Assembly (NCBI GenBank): GCA_947497895.1
Contig: CANMIL010000006.1
Location: 186,001-250,000, forward strand
Direction of reading: 5' to 3'
Length of the DNA stretch: 64,000 bases
Origin: an uncultured Tenacibaculum sp.
GTDB lineage: Bacteria; Bacteroidota; Bacteroidia; Flavobacteriales; Flavobacteriaceae
The notes under the pieces were generated by a model. It did not search any database, was not told the DNA's origin, and worked only from the letters and a program-made list of their open reading frames with translations. Position numbers and translations under genes: made by a program. Below are positions 18,056 to 25,873 of this stretch, in pieces. Numbering within the stretch: the first letter of the stretch is position 1; each line of letters opens with the position of its first letter.

Positions 18056-19447
18056 TTAAACGTTTTCTGCTAAAACCAAGGCCTTCTTCAAGGCTGCCAA
18101 TTTATTATTCACTTCTTGCAATTCTCCTTCTTCACTTGAATGAATTACAATTCCGGCACCAGCTTGATAATACAATACATTCTTCTTACTAACAAATGAA
18201 CGTATAGCAATGGCCAAGTTGACTGAACCGTCCAAACCTATAATTCCGACCGCTCCTCCATAGAATCCTCTCGATTGATTTTCATACGTATCGATTAATT
18301 GCATGGCTTTGTATTTTGGAGCACCGCTCAAGGTTCCTGCAGGAAAGGTGTCTCCAACAATTTTAATTGGGTTCCCCTTTATTTGTCCTTGAACAGTAGA
18401 TACTAAGTGAATCACATGACTGAAATACTGGACTTCTTTAAAAACTTCAACAACAACATTATCCGCATGCTTACTCAAATCATTTCGAGCTAAATCAACT
18501 AACATAACATGTTCCGCTGTTTCTTTTTTATCTTCAGAAAGCTTTTTTCCTAGTTTTAAATCCTCAGCCATATTTCCAGTTCTGCGGAAAGTTCCTGCAA
18601 TTGGATTTATAATAGCTTTTCCTTCATTTATTTTAATTTGAGCTTCTGGTGAAGACCCCATTAATTTGAAACTTCCATAATCAAAATAGAAAAGATAAGG
18701 TGAAGGATTAATTGATCTCAATGCTCGATAAACATTAAACTCATCCCCTTTAAACTTCTGTTGAAACTGTCGAGATAATACTAACTGAAAAACGTCACCT
18801 CTTTTACAATGAGCTTTCGCGTTTTTAACGTACTCTTTGAATTCATCATTTGTACAGTTTGAAGTTTCCTCTCCTACAATTTCAAATTTTTGTGTATTGA
18901 ATGATTGTGCTTCAATAATTGTCTCTATTTCTTGAATTTTTGATTCTTCCCCATCTTCAATGTTTTCAATTAAAATCAACTCATCGTTAAAATGATTAAT
19001 TGCAATAATAAATCTGTAAAAACTATATTGCATCATTGGAATAGCGGATGGAGCATCCTTAACATTCAATTTTATGGTTTCAAAATATTGAACACTATCG
19101 TAAGTTGTATATCCATACAAACCATTAAAAGATTTCACTTCAGGATCACAATTAAGTTCTATAGACGAAGCAAACTCATTAAACAACTCGTTAAAGTTTC
19201 TATCAATTGTACTCGTACTAATTTCTTCTCCTTTTTTTAACACAGAAAATTTGTCTTTATCTGCTTTCATTCCAATAATAGGCTCTATACAGATAAATGA
19301 AAAACTCTCTTCTTTACTATGATAGTCAGAGCTTTCTAATAACAAAGTATTTGAATATCTATCTCTTAATCGAAGGTATAAACCTACAGGAGTTACAGTA
19401 TCAGAAAGTCTTTTTTTAGAAACTGTAGTAAACTTAATTTTTTCCAT
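18056..19447 (-). CDS. trpE: Anthranilate synthase component I
   Basis: The 463-residue chorismate-binding enzyme carries the LLESS motif near residue 35, which in TrpE proteins contacts feedback-inhibiting tryptophan. NPSPYLFYFDYG near 245 is also an allosteric-site motif. The catalytic core includes GSSPEAQIKI, PIAGTFRRTG, VMLVDLARNDLSK, GTLSGAPKYKAMQLI and FYGGAVGIIGLDG. It makes anthranilate from chorismate and ammonia delivered by TrpG. It is first of the operon and lies 30 bp after the attenuator terminator. Confidence 0.97.
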   Translation of the reverse strand: MEKIKFTTVSKKRLSDTVTPVGLYLRLRDRYSNTLLLESSDYHSKEESFSFICIEPIIGMKADKDKFSVLKKGEEISTSTIDRNFNELFNEFASSIELNCDPEVKSFNGLYGYTTYDSVQYFETIKLNVKDAPSAIPMMQYSFYRFIIAINHFNDELILIENIEDGEESKIQEIETIIEAQSFNTQKFEIVGEETSNCTNDEFKEYVKNAKAHCKRGDVFQLVLSRQFQQKFKGDEFNVYRALRSINPSPYLFYFDYGSFKLMGSSPEAQIKINEGKAIINPIAGTFRRTGNMAEDLKLGKKLSEDKKETAEHVMLVDLARNDLSKHADNVVVEVFKEVQYFSHVIHLVSTVQGQIKGNPIKIVGDTFPAGTLSGAPKYKAMQLIDTYENQSRGFYGGAVGIIGLDGSVNLAIAIRSFVSKKNVLYYQAGAGIVIHSSEEGELQEVNNKLAALKKALVLAENV

Positions 19448-19477
19448 TTTTAGTTTTAGTCGTATTGTTTAAAAACA

Positions 19478-19507
19478 AAAAAGGCTTATCGTGAGATAAG
19501 CCTTTTT
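19478..19507 (-). terminator. trp attenuator terminator between the leader peptide and trpE
   Basis: On the minus strand AAAAAGGCTTATC-TCAC-GATAAGCCTTTTT is a 13-bp stem whose 3' arm runs into TTTTTTGTTTTT. It lies 33 bp after the leader-peptide stop codon and 30 bp before the trpE ATG. Its only possible role is premature termination ahead of trpE. The loop plus one stem base (CUCAC in RNA) is complementary to GUGAG just after the leader stop codon, a possible antiterminator contact. Confidence 0.88.
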
Positions 19508-19532
19508 AATTTATATTTTATTTATAGGGTGC

Positions 19533-19539
19533 TGCTCAC
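19533..19539 (-). promoter_or_regulatory. Candidate antiterminator segment of the trp leader
   Basis: Immediately after the leader stop codon the RNA reads GUGAGCAGCACCC (minus strand, 19527-19539). Its GUGAG part can pair with CUCAC in the terminator loop. Its CAGCACC part can pair, with one mismatch, with GGUGGUG of the Trp codons. These are the mutually exclusive pairings expected for ribosome-controlled attenuation. The antiterminator contact is only 5 bp, so it needs structural support. Confidence 0.45.
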
Positions 19540-19590
19540 TTAATTTTTGCTAAGAGAGTTCCACCACCATATGTTGTTTTGCGTTAACAT
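19540..19590 (-). CDS. trpL: trp operon leader peptide with three tandem Trp codons
   Basis: A 16-codon open frame on the minus strand, ATG at 19588-19590 and TAA at 19540-19542, encodes MLTQNNIWWWNSLSKN. Three adjacent TGG codons (19561-19569) in so short a peptide, directly upstream of a terminator and trpE, are a diagnostic arrangement of a ribosome-mediated trp attenuator. Stalling at the Trp codons when charged tRNA-Trp is scarce would leave the GUGAG segment free and disfavour the terminator. When translation reaches the stop codon, the ribosome covers that segment and the terminator forms. A TAAATTTG box ends 7 bp before its ATG, so the leader mRNA would have almost no 5' untranslated region. 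Confidence 0.88.
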   Translation of the reverse strand: MLTQNNIWWWNSLSKN

Positions 19591-19597
19591 GATATGG

Positions 19598-19628
19598 CAA
19601 ATTTAAAATAGATTTTTTAGAATACCAA
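19598..19628 (-). promoter_or_regulatory. trp operon promoter (-33 TTG, -7 TAAATTTG)
   Basis: On the minus strand TTG (19626-19628), a 20-bp spacer and TAAATTTG (19598-19605) match the Bacteroidota sigma-A consensus TTG-N17-23-TAnnTTTG. It is placed immediately before the leader peptide. Confidence 0.7.
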
Positions 19629-19915
19629 TTTTTAGATGGTTTTATTTTTTGATGTGTTTTTTCAATGGATTATGCGGGTTTTCTTGACATAAAACAGTAA
19701 CTCCCCTACAATTTTGCTATAAACCTTGTTACAAAATTCATTTTAAATTACATTTTTAAACAAAAACAAAGATTTTAATTTAAAATAAAAACCAAAACAC
19801 CTTAGATTATTTACAAAAACAAACAAACACCATTAGTTTGTATCAGCAAATTAAATAATAATCATTTAAGAATTACTATTTAATAATAAAATAAGAAATA
19901 AAAAATTTAAGATAT
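19606..19915. other. Divergent intergenic region between the trp leader and asnB
   Basis: About 310 bp, very AT-rich and with many A-runs. Apart from the trp promoter at its left end I see no convincing box or inverted repeat for asnB. The stretch before asnB is A-rich and Cys-free in all short frames. Confidence 0.5.
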
Positions 19916-21577
19916 ATGTGTGGAATTGTTTGTGCTTTCGATTTAAAAGAAGAGTCTGAGGTTTTAAGGCCTCAAATATTAGAAATGGCTAAAAAAATTA
20001 GACATAGAGGTCCAGACTGGAGCGGAATATACAGCGATAAAAAAAGTATTCTGGCTCACGAACGTTTGGCTATTGTAGACCCAACCTCTGGACAACAGCC
20101 CTTATTTAGTAAAGATAGAAGGTTTGTTTTAGCTGCAAACGGAGAAATATACAACCACCAAGAAATTAGAAAACAATTAACTGGTGACCACGAGTTTTTA
20201 ACAAAGTCTGACTGTGAGGTTATCTTAGCTTTGTACAAGGAAAAAGGAGAACACTTCTTAGATGACTTAAATGGAATTTTTGGTTTTGCTGTTTATGATA
20301 CAGCTACTGATGAGTACTTAATTGCTCGTGATCATATGGGAATTATTCCTTTATACATGGGATGGGACAAAAAAGGAACATTCTATGTTGCTTCAGAATT
20401 AAAAGCACTAGAAGGGCAATGTAACAAAATTGAAGTATTTCCTCCAGGACACTACTATACAAGAGAAGGCGGTTTACAGAAATGGTATTCAAGAGATTGG
20501 ATGGAATATGAAGCTGTAAAAGACAACCAAACGAGTATTGATGAATTGCGTGATGCTTTAGAAGCTGCTGTACACAGACAACTAATGAGTGATGTACCTT
20601 ATGGAGTTTTACTTTCAGGAGGTCTGGATTCATCAATTACCTCTGCTATCGCTAAAAAATATGCATCAAAAAGAGTAGAATCTGACGATAAAGATGAAGC
20701 TTGGTATCCGCAACTACACTCGTTTTCAATTGGGTTAGAGGGCTCACCAGATTTAGCTGCAGCTAAAGTAGTATCTGAGCATATTGGAACTATTCATCAC
20801 GAAATCACATTTACCATTCAAGAAGGTTTAGATGCAATTAAAGATGTAATTTATCACTTAGAAACCTACGATATTACAACAATTCGCGCCTCTACTCCAA
20901 TGTATTTAATGTCAAGAGTAATCAAATCAATGGGTATTAAAATGGTATTATCTGGTGAAGGTGCTGATGAAATTTTTGGAGGGTATTTATACTTCCACAA
21001 AGCTCCAAACGCTCAGGAGTTCCATGATGAAAACGTACGTAAACTGGACAAACTTTATCAATATGATTGCTTGAGAGCAAACAAGAGTTTAATGGCTTGG
21101 GGTATTGAAGGAAGAGTTCCGTTTTTAGATAAAGAATTTATGGATGTTGCCATGTCTATAAACCCACAGGACAAAATGATTAACGGTGAACGTATGGAGA
21201 AATGGGTTTTAAGAAAAGCATTTGAAAGCTACTTACCTGAAAGTGTAGCTTGGAGACAAAAAGAACAATTTTCCGATGGTGTAGGATATAGTTGGATTGA
21301 TACTTTAAAAGAAGTTGTTGAAACAGCAGTAACAGATGAAATGATGGATAACGCTGCACACCGTTTTCCTATTCAAACACCAAGAGCAAAAGAAGAATAT
21401 TACTACCGTGCTATTTTCGAAGAGCATTTCCCAAGCGATACAGCTGCATTAACTGTACCTTCGGTTCCTTCGATTGCATGTAGTACCCCAACTGCTTTAG
21501 CATGGGACGCTAGTTTTCAAAATGTAAACGAACCTAGTGGTCGCGCTATTGCTACAGTTCACGAAGATGCTTATTAA
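19916..21577 (+). CDS. asnB: Asparagine synthase B (glutamine-hydrolysing)
   Basis: The 553-residue product begins MCGIVCAFDL, so Cys2 is the N-terminal glutaminase nucleophile after Met removal. The glutaminase domain (about 1-205) has RHRGPDWSG, HERLAIVDP and NGEIYNH. The synthetase domain has the ATP pyrophosphatase loop LLSGGLDSS near residue 230 and LSGEGADEIFGGY near 340. It makes asparagine from aspartate, ATP and glutamine. It diverges from the trp operon and is not obviously co-regulated. A terminator follows at 21617-21646. Confidence 0.97.
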   Translation: MCGIVCAFDLKEESEVLRPQILEMAKKIRHRGPDWSGIYSDKKSILAHERLAIVDPTSGQQPLFSKDRRFVLAANGEIYNHQEIRKQLTGDHEFLTKSDCEVILALYKEKGEHFLDDLNGIFGFAVYDTATDEYLIARDHMGIIPLYMGWDKKGTFYVASELKALEGQCNKIEVFPPGHYYTREGGLQKWYSRDWMEYEAVKDNQTSIDELRDALEAAVHRQLMSDVPYGVLLSGGLDSSITSAIAKKYASKRVESDDKDEAWYPQLHSFSIGLEGSPDLAAAKVVSEHIGTIHHEITFTIQEGLDAIKDVIYHLETYDITTIRASTPMYLMSRVIKSMGIKMVLSGEGADEIFGGYLYFHKAPNAQEFHDENVRKLDKLYQYDCLRANKSLMAWGIEGRVPFLDKEFMDVAMSINPQDKMINGERMEKWVLRKAFESYLPESVAWRQKEQFSDGVGYSWIDTLKEVVETAVTDEMMDNAAHRFPIQTPRAKEEYYYRAIFEEHFPSDTAALTVPSVPSIACSTPTALAWDASFQNVNEPSGRAIATVHEDAY

Positions 21578-21616
21578 TATATTATTATTAGTTTCTTTTA
21601 AATTTTTTAGTTGTGT

Positions 21617-21646
21617 AAAAAACCTTGCTCTGCGAGGTTTTTTTTT
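21617..21646. terminator. Bidirectional terminator between asnB and the convergent HTH gene
   Basis: AAAAAACCTTGC-TCT-GCGAGGTTTTTT has a 6-bp GC-containing core with one G-U pair, flanked by A- and T-runs. The stop codon of the minus-strand gene (21645-21647) overlaps the T-run. Confidence 0.82.
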
Positions 21647-22610
21647 ATTCAAAATCTAAAACATTTTCAGCTTTTATCAACTGTGCTAAAGCATCAATCT
21701 TTTGCATTACTTTATTATAAAATTGATTTTGCTCTTTTTCTCCTGAGGTATTCAATAGTTTCGAGTGTTTAATTTGCTTGTCAAAATACTTCTTTGCCTC
21801 CAAACAGGTTTCTTTGTCAGTAATTTTAAAATAAGAAAGCATGGCGTTCGGAACAAATAACATTTGCTTACTTTCATTAAATACCAACACATTATTGTTC
21901 ATTAACAATAACTCATTGTAATATAAGTTAAACTCTTGTTTTTTAGAAACTACTCTTGTCGATATTTCATCGAGTAACTCCTTTAAACAATTACACAATT
22001 GAATAGCTTCCTCATAAGTTACTTGGTTGGCCTTATAATAAAAATGTATTTGCTTTAAAGTACTATTCACCGTAGTAACATCCCATATTTCTGAAACAGA
22101 AATGTGATTGTAAATATCGGCAAGCTTGCTCGCTGACTGTATAGTTGAGAGTTTTGGGTAAAATTCACTAAAAGACTTATTTCTAAAATTCTTATCCAAC
22201 AGTTTAAGCCATACATAAATTTTAAAACGACTCAATTCGCCAGACTTTAATAAATGAAATAAGGGAATATCTTTTGCTGAGTACAATATTTGAAACCCAA
22301 TATTATTAACTATTGTTGAAAGTGATTCGTACGAACTTCGAAAATACTGTTCTAAATTTTCCTCATTATTTAATTGAGGAGTTTTTTCCATAGAAACATA
22401 TCCTGAATATGCTTCTCCAGTTAACGAATCTAACGACAGGTCAAAATAATCAGCTAATAACACAGCCTCATCTAAAGAAATTTTACTTTTTAAACTCGTT
22501 CTTCGATGAGCAGCATCGTAGCTTATATCCAATACTTTCGCTATTTCTTCATTCAATGATTTCGACTGTAAATCTTCTTGAATTTTATTTAATAGAAGTT
22601 TCTGAAACAT
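21645..22610 (-). CDS. XRE/BetR-like helix-turn-helix regulator with long C-terminal domain
   Basis: Starting at the ATG 22608-22610 (MFQKLLLNKIQ), the product is 321 residues. A longer frame to 22694 would cover the palindrome and promoter region and is rejected. An HTH of lambda-repressor type occupies about residues 15-65: SLNEEIAKVLDISYDAAHRRTSLKSKISLDEAVLLADYFDLSLDSL. The rest (about 90-321) is helical with no recognised domain. Similar about-320-residue regulators occur widely in Flavobacteriia, usually facing a gene for a small exported protein, as here. Repeated TTGTGAT/ATCACAA half-sites in the divergent gap are its probable operators. Confidence 0.75.
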   Translation of the reverse strand: MFQKLLLNKIQEDLQSKSLNEEIAKVLDISYDAAHRRTSLKSKISLDEAVLLADYFDLSLDSLTGEAYSGYVSMEKTPQLNNEENLEQYFRSSYESLSTIVNNIGFQILYSAKDIPLFHLLKSGELSRFKIYVWLKLLDKNFRNKSFSEFYPKLSTIQSASKLADIYNHISVSEIWDVTTVNSTLKQIHFYYKANQVTYEEAIQLCNCLKELLDEISTRVVSKKQEFNLYYNELLLMNNNVLVFNESKQMLFVPNAMLSYFKITDKETCLEAKKYFDKQIKHSKLLNTSGEKEQNQFYNKVMQKIDALAQLIKAENVLDFE

Positions 22611-22626
22611 AGTACAAGGTACTTTG

Positions 22627-22647
22627 TTTTTGTGATAATCACAAAAA
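22627..22647. promoter_or_regulatory. 21-bp palindrome in the divergent promoter (operator candidate)
   Basis: Half-sites TTTTTGTGAT and ATCACAAAAA flank a central A, a perfect inverted repeat. It lies 17 bp upstream of the HTH gene's ATG. The TGTGA/TCACA arms resemble CRP sites, but the spacer is 3 rather than 6 bp. Confidence 0.55.
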
Positions 22648-22660
22648 AAAGCATTTAAAG

Positions 22661-22696
22661 TTGTGATTAAACGATGTTTAAACTTATATATCACAA
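22661..22696. promoter_or_regulatory. Second pair of TTGTGAT/ATCACAA half-sites
   Basis: TTGTGAT (22661-22667) and its reverse complement ATCACAA (22690-22696) repeat the half-site of the nearby palindrome with a wide 22-bp gap. They lie next to the start of the divergent gene at 22727. They may be additional sites for the same regulator. Confidence 0.45.
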
Positions 22697-22726
22697 TAAT
22701 TTTACCACAACAAAAAACATATCAAA

Positions 22727-23338
22727 ATGAAAAAATTAATCTTAATTATTGGTCTGATATTTTCGGTAAGCTCCTTCTCTCAAGAAAAAGAATTTTACCG
22801 AAGTCCAAATATTAAAGGTGGTACTGGCATCTTTATACCCCAAGGAAAATTAGCTAAATATTTTGGTGTTTCTCCTTACTTCGAAATTACTGTTGACATC
22901 CCCTTTTTCAACAGAGATATTTTTGGAATAAGTGTGCAATGTGCTGTACCGAGACAGAGAGATAATTTCACCTATATAAGAACTATTGACACTATAAAAA
23001 CAAGAAGTACTTTCATGGTGAACCTTGTTGCTAACTTAAAAAAGAAGGTTATTGAAACTTCTAAGAAACGACTCGATTTAAATTTTGGAATTGGTGTTTC
23101 AGGCATACAAACCGATGCTCGAAATCCAGATTTTTCTGGAGAAAAAAGTCAAAATAAATATGAAATGGTATCGTCAATTTTAATAAATCCTTCAATCGAA
23201 TTCACTAAAAAAATGAAAAGTACTAATGAATTAACTTTTGCCTTTGGATTACAGTATTCTCCTTATAAAATTGAAGGAGCTGTTCAAGAAGATATTGGGG
23301 GTTTAGCATTAATTCCCAAGTTAATATACCTGTTCTAA
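22727..23338 (+). CDS. Outer-membrane beta-barrel-like exported protein
   Basis: The 203-residue product has a clear signal peptide (MKKLILIIGLIFSVSSFSQ) and alternating strands ending in an aromatic residue (LALIPKLIYLF). This is typical of a small outer-membrane beta-barrel. The family is not recognised. It is the first gene of a two-gene unit (10-bp gap to the next) and is divergent from an HTH regulator. A decayed copy of its last about 33 codons occurs at 27723-27822. Confidence 0.72.
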   Translation: MKKLILIIGLIFSVSSFSQEKEFYRSPNIKGGTGIFIPQGKLAKYFGVSPYFEITVDIPFFNRDIFGISVQCAVPRQRDNFTYIRTIDTIKTRSTFMVNLVANLKKKVIETSKKRLDLNFGIGVSGIQTDARNPDFSGEKSQNKYEMVSSILINPSIEFTKKMKSTNELTFAFGLQYSPYKIEGAVQEDIGGLALIPKLIYLF

Positions 23339-23348
23339 AATAAAAATA

Positions 23349-23957
23349 ATGAAAACATTGAACATACCTGTAAGTTTGATTCTATTTAGATTTATACTTG
23401 CACATATCATTATATTCCTAGCTATTTTGTTGAAAGAGAAATCCAGCTTTATCATAATTATTCTAATGTATTTAGGTCTAATTTCTGATATCTTTGATGG
23501 AATTATTGCTAGGAAACAAAATATTTCATCCGAAAAACTAAGAAGACTCGATAGTCAAACCGATATGATTTTCTGGCTCTCCGTTGGTTGTAGCTGCTAT
23601 ATCATATTTCCTGAATTAATACGTGAGAACCTATTTGCCATTTGGTCTATTTTAGTCATGGAAATCTTATGTTATATCATTAGTTTTCTGAAGTTTGAAA
23701 AAGAAACTTGTACTCACGCTTTTTTGTCCAAAATTTGGGGACTAACACTTCTCACTGCATTCACTTCTTTAATAGGTTTTCAACATGTAGGTTTTCCTTT
23801 TTACCTAGCCGTAATTGTGAGATTCATAGCTCATATCGATGTGATACTTATCATTTTGATACTTCCAAAATGGACTCATGATATACCAAGTTGTTATCAC
23901 GCCTATTTAATCAGAAAGGGTAAAAAGTTTAACAAACATAAACTACTAAATAGCTAA
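23349..23957 (+). CDS. CDP-alcohol phosphatidyltransferase family-like membrane protein
   Basis: The 202-residue multi-pass membrane protein has hydrophobic segments near residues 8-25, 32-50, 73-90, 95-112, 128-145 and 150-172. After the second helix it reads SDIFDGIIARKQNISSEKLRRLDSQTD. This matches the family signature D-x2-D-G-x2-A-R-x8-G-x3-D-x3-D at every metal-binding Asp, but the conserved Gly is Leu. The family condenses a CDP-lipid with an alcohol such as inositol, glycerol phosphate or serine. The Gly-to-Leu change means activity should not be assumed. A pseudogene copy is at 27833-28312. Confidence 0.75.
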   Translation: MKTLNIPVSLILFRFILAHIIIFLAILLKEKSSFIIIILMYLGLISDIFDGIIARKQNISSEKLRRLDSQTDMIFWLSVGCSCYIIFPELIRENLFAIWSILVMEILCYIISFLKFEKETCTHAFLSKIWGLTLLTAFTSLIGFQHVGFPFYLAVIVRFIAHIDVILIILILPKWTHDIPSCYHAYLIRKGKKFNKHKLLNS

Positions 23958-24017
23958 GAATAAAAAAGAATACATCGTTTACAAATGTTTATTTCATTTC
24001 AGGGGAAATTGCTAAAA

Positions 24018-24047
24018 AAATAGGTTGCCTATGAAGGCAACCTATTT
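24018..24047. terminator. Bidirectional terminator between the phosphatidyltransferase-like gene and astacin A
   Basis: AAATAGGTTGCCT-ATGA-AGGCAACCTATTT is a 13-bp stem with an A-run before and a short T-run after. It serves both converging genes. Confidence 0.85.
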
Positions 24048-24072
24048 CATATACTATTTTAACAGTATTAGT

Positions 24073-25308
24073 TTATATGTAAACCCAACGTCCGTTAATG
24101 TAATCTACTTCATAATTATTGTAGTAATCTCCGTACCACCATTTATTATGCTCTCTACGAACTCGAACACCATCAATAACATGATGCTGGCTATTTGTAA
24201 ATGCAGCACCATTCAATACCCAAGTTTGATTCACTTCTAAAACTTCGTAAAACCTGTTATCATACTCAACATAATACCACCATTTACCCCATCTTCTTTT
24301 AACTGTTACTCCATGGATTGTATAATATGTATTATCTTGATATTCTCCATCGTCACCGTGATCACCACCATCATCGCCGTCGTCACCACCGTCGTCTCCT
24401 CCATCATTATCACCAGGATACATTGTATTAATAGCACTTATATCTCCACTTGATAACCTTGTACTACTCTGAATTATACCTCCATCTTTTTTTCTAATAG
24501 TAGGTCGTCCATTTGCAGAAAACCCATAAGAAGAGTAATGCATAATTGAGTTAAAATCATAAGCTCCATAATCTCTATAATTCCAACCTGTCGCCTTATT
24601 AAAATTGTGTTCTTGACCTCTCTGTACATTATTCCAATAAATATCTACATATTGATCTCTATCAGAACGATTTTGCTCATGATGTAAACCAATAGCATGC
24701 CCCAATTCATGTATAATAATATGCTTTACCAAACAACCTTGTCCTAAAGTCATTCTAGTTGGACCGTAACTTGATGTACCAATATAACTAGAACATCCTT
24801 GTCCTGAATCGATGTAAACGTACTGTCGTTGTCCAGATCTTCTTACAAACTTTAAATTGGTTTTATCCTCTAACTCTCTCATTGCATCCTCAATCAACCC
24901 TCGGTAATAACTAAGATTTGAAGATATTGAATAAGGAACAGTATTATTTGGCCATAAACCTTGTGATTTAAGACCTACACCTCTGTTATTTGAATGTTCT
25001 TCTCCATTTTCATAGCCAGCTGCTTGAATTGATTCCTCATAAGTATCCTTCATCAACTCTTTATGTAAGAGCATATCTCCTCCAAAAACATACTCTCCAT
25101 TAATAATTTCATAAGTGATTTTTTTTCCTAAATAGTACCCCTCTTTTACTTCTCCCCTTTCACCAGGAAAAGCGCTAAATGCATTTGTTTCATTTGTTTC
25201 ATTTGTTTCTGAGGTTACCTGATCGTTCTCCAATACTTCTTCATTGTTGCACGATAGAAATAGAAGGGTAACGAAAATTAGCATTACCAATTTTACGTTT
25301 AATTTCAT
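24073..25308 (-). CDS. Astacin-family (M12A) zinc metalloprotease lipoprotein, copy A
   Basis: Using the ATG at 25306-25308 (MKLNVKLVMLIFVTLLFLSC), the product is 411 residues with a lipobox ending in Cys20. This start gives exactly the length and N-terminal sequence of copy C. The astacin core contains the zinc site HELGHAIGLHHE (near residue 198), followed by NRSDRDQYV and the Met-turn NSIMHY. An Asp/Gly-rich linker (about 295-320) leads to two Trp-rich repeats of the form Y-x-I-x-G-V-x-V-x-R-x-W-x-K-W-W-Y. The protein is probably surface-anchored and degrades extracellular protein. It is followed by a terminator and preceded by a long leader. Confidence 0.9.
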   Translation of the reverse strand: MKLNVKLVMLIFVTLLFLSCNNEEVLENDQVTSETNETNETNAFSAFPGERGEVKEGYYLGKKITYEIINGEYVFGGDMLLHKELMKDTYEESIQAAGYENGEEHSNNRGVGLKSQGLWPNNTVPYSISSNLSYYRGLIEDAMRELEDKTNLKFVRRSGQRQYVYIDSGQGCSSYIGTSSYGPTRMTLGQGCLVKHIIIHELGHAIGLHHEQNRSDRDQYVDIYWNNVQRGQEHNFNKATGWNYRDYGAYDFNSIMHYSSYGFSANGRPTIRKKDGGIIQSSTRLSSGDISAINTMYPGDNDGGDDGGDDGDDGGDHGDDGEYQDNTYYTIHGVTVKRRWGKWWYYVEYDNRFYEVLEVNQTWVLNGAAFTNSQHHVIDGVRVRREHNKWWYGDYYNNYEVDYINGRWVYI

Positions 25309-25616
25309 AATTTTAAATTTAATGTTAATAATGTTGGTTAAAACGTAACAATTAAAGTTTGAAAATAATCGCATGGTTGGCTTTCTCTTGCCAGAAAGCT
25401 GAAATTAGTTTGATTTTTTATCTAGTACTTTGTGGGTTTTGTTAACATTTTTTTGCCATACATACTAGATTTAGGCGATATCGCAGAAGTAGTTAGTAGA
25501 AATGGTTAAACAATGATGTAAGAATGCACTGTTAGTAAAATAAAGAAACTTAAAGTCACAATACAAAAAGTTCCTCTTTTTCTTTTCACTTATTTATGAT
25601 CTCGAAGATCCCCCAA

Positions 25617-25694
25617 CATCCAATTTTGATAATTGAATGATTAATAACCGATGAACCGAAGTTCTAAAAATCATCACTTATGACAATTGGGATG
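25617..25694 (-). ncRNA. Conserved structured leader element A (candidate cis-regulatory or small RNA)
   Basis: On the minus strand, directly after a TATATTTG box, CATCCCAATT (25685-25694) can pair with AATTGGATG (25617-25625). This closes a 60-nt interior that holds AACUUCGGUU, a stem capped by a UUCG tetraloop (25654-25663). The same order, spacing from the box (32 versus 33 bp) and core sequence occur in element B, although the closing stem has different bases. The preserved pairing with changed bases is the reason to suspect RNA structure. Confidence 0.4.
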
Positions 25695-25702
25695 CAAATA
25701 TA
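25695..25702 (-). promoter_or_regulatory. -7 box upstream of element A
   Basis: TATATTTG on the minus strand matches TAnnTTTG. Transcription from here would give a leader of about 385 nt before copy A. Confidence 0.5.
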
Positions 25703-25790
25703 TAGCCACCAACAGATTAAAAAAAAATATAAATTATTAAATATCACAAAAACTAAAAAACATTTGCATTAAATAATAAATACTGTTGTC

Positions 25791-25820
25791 TAAAATGCCC
25801 TTGAAAAAACTCAAGGACAT
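25791..25820 (-). terminator. Terminator downstream of astacin B
   Basis: ATGTCCTTGA and TCAAGGGCAT pair with one mismatch around a T-rich loop and are followed by TTTTA on the minus strand, 54 bp past the stop codon. Confidence 0.6.
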
Positions 25821-25873
25821 TCGAGTTAACTATAAACTTGTTGCCTTACAACATAATTGTTTTTGAAACTATT

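Larger units (their letters stand above)
25309..25873 (-). other. Long leader region between astacin B and astacin A
   Basis: This 565-bp gap holds, in minus-strand order, a hairpin terminator for copy B (25791-25820), a TATATTTG box (25695-25702), a structured block with an AACTTCGGTT core (25617-25694) and a purine-rich tract near 25566-25590. About 240 bp of unstructured leader follow before the ATG of copy A. The block and the last about 60 bp are shared with the leader of copy B. Confidence 0.6.

Noticed and set aside
22627..22647. CRP binding site
   Set aside because: The arms TGTGA/TCACA fit, but the spacer is 3 bp instead of 6, so a local regulator is the better explanation.
24025..24240. 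Plus-strand frame opposite the Trp-rich repeats of astacin A
   Set aside because: Starts in the terminator and consists of Ile/Val/Asn-rich low-complexity translation, a by-product of the minus-strand repeats.
24355..24413. CRISPR or other short-repeat array
   Set aside because: The repeated GATGG-like bases encode the Asp/Gly linker of astacin A; there are no spacers of constant length.
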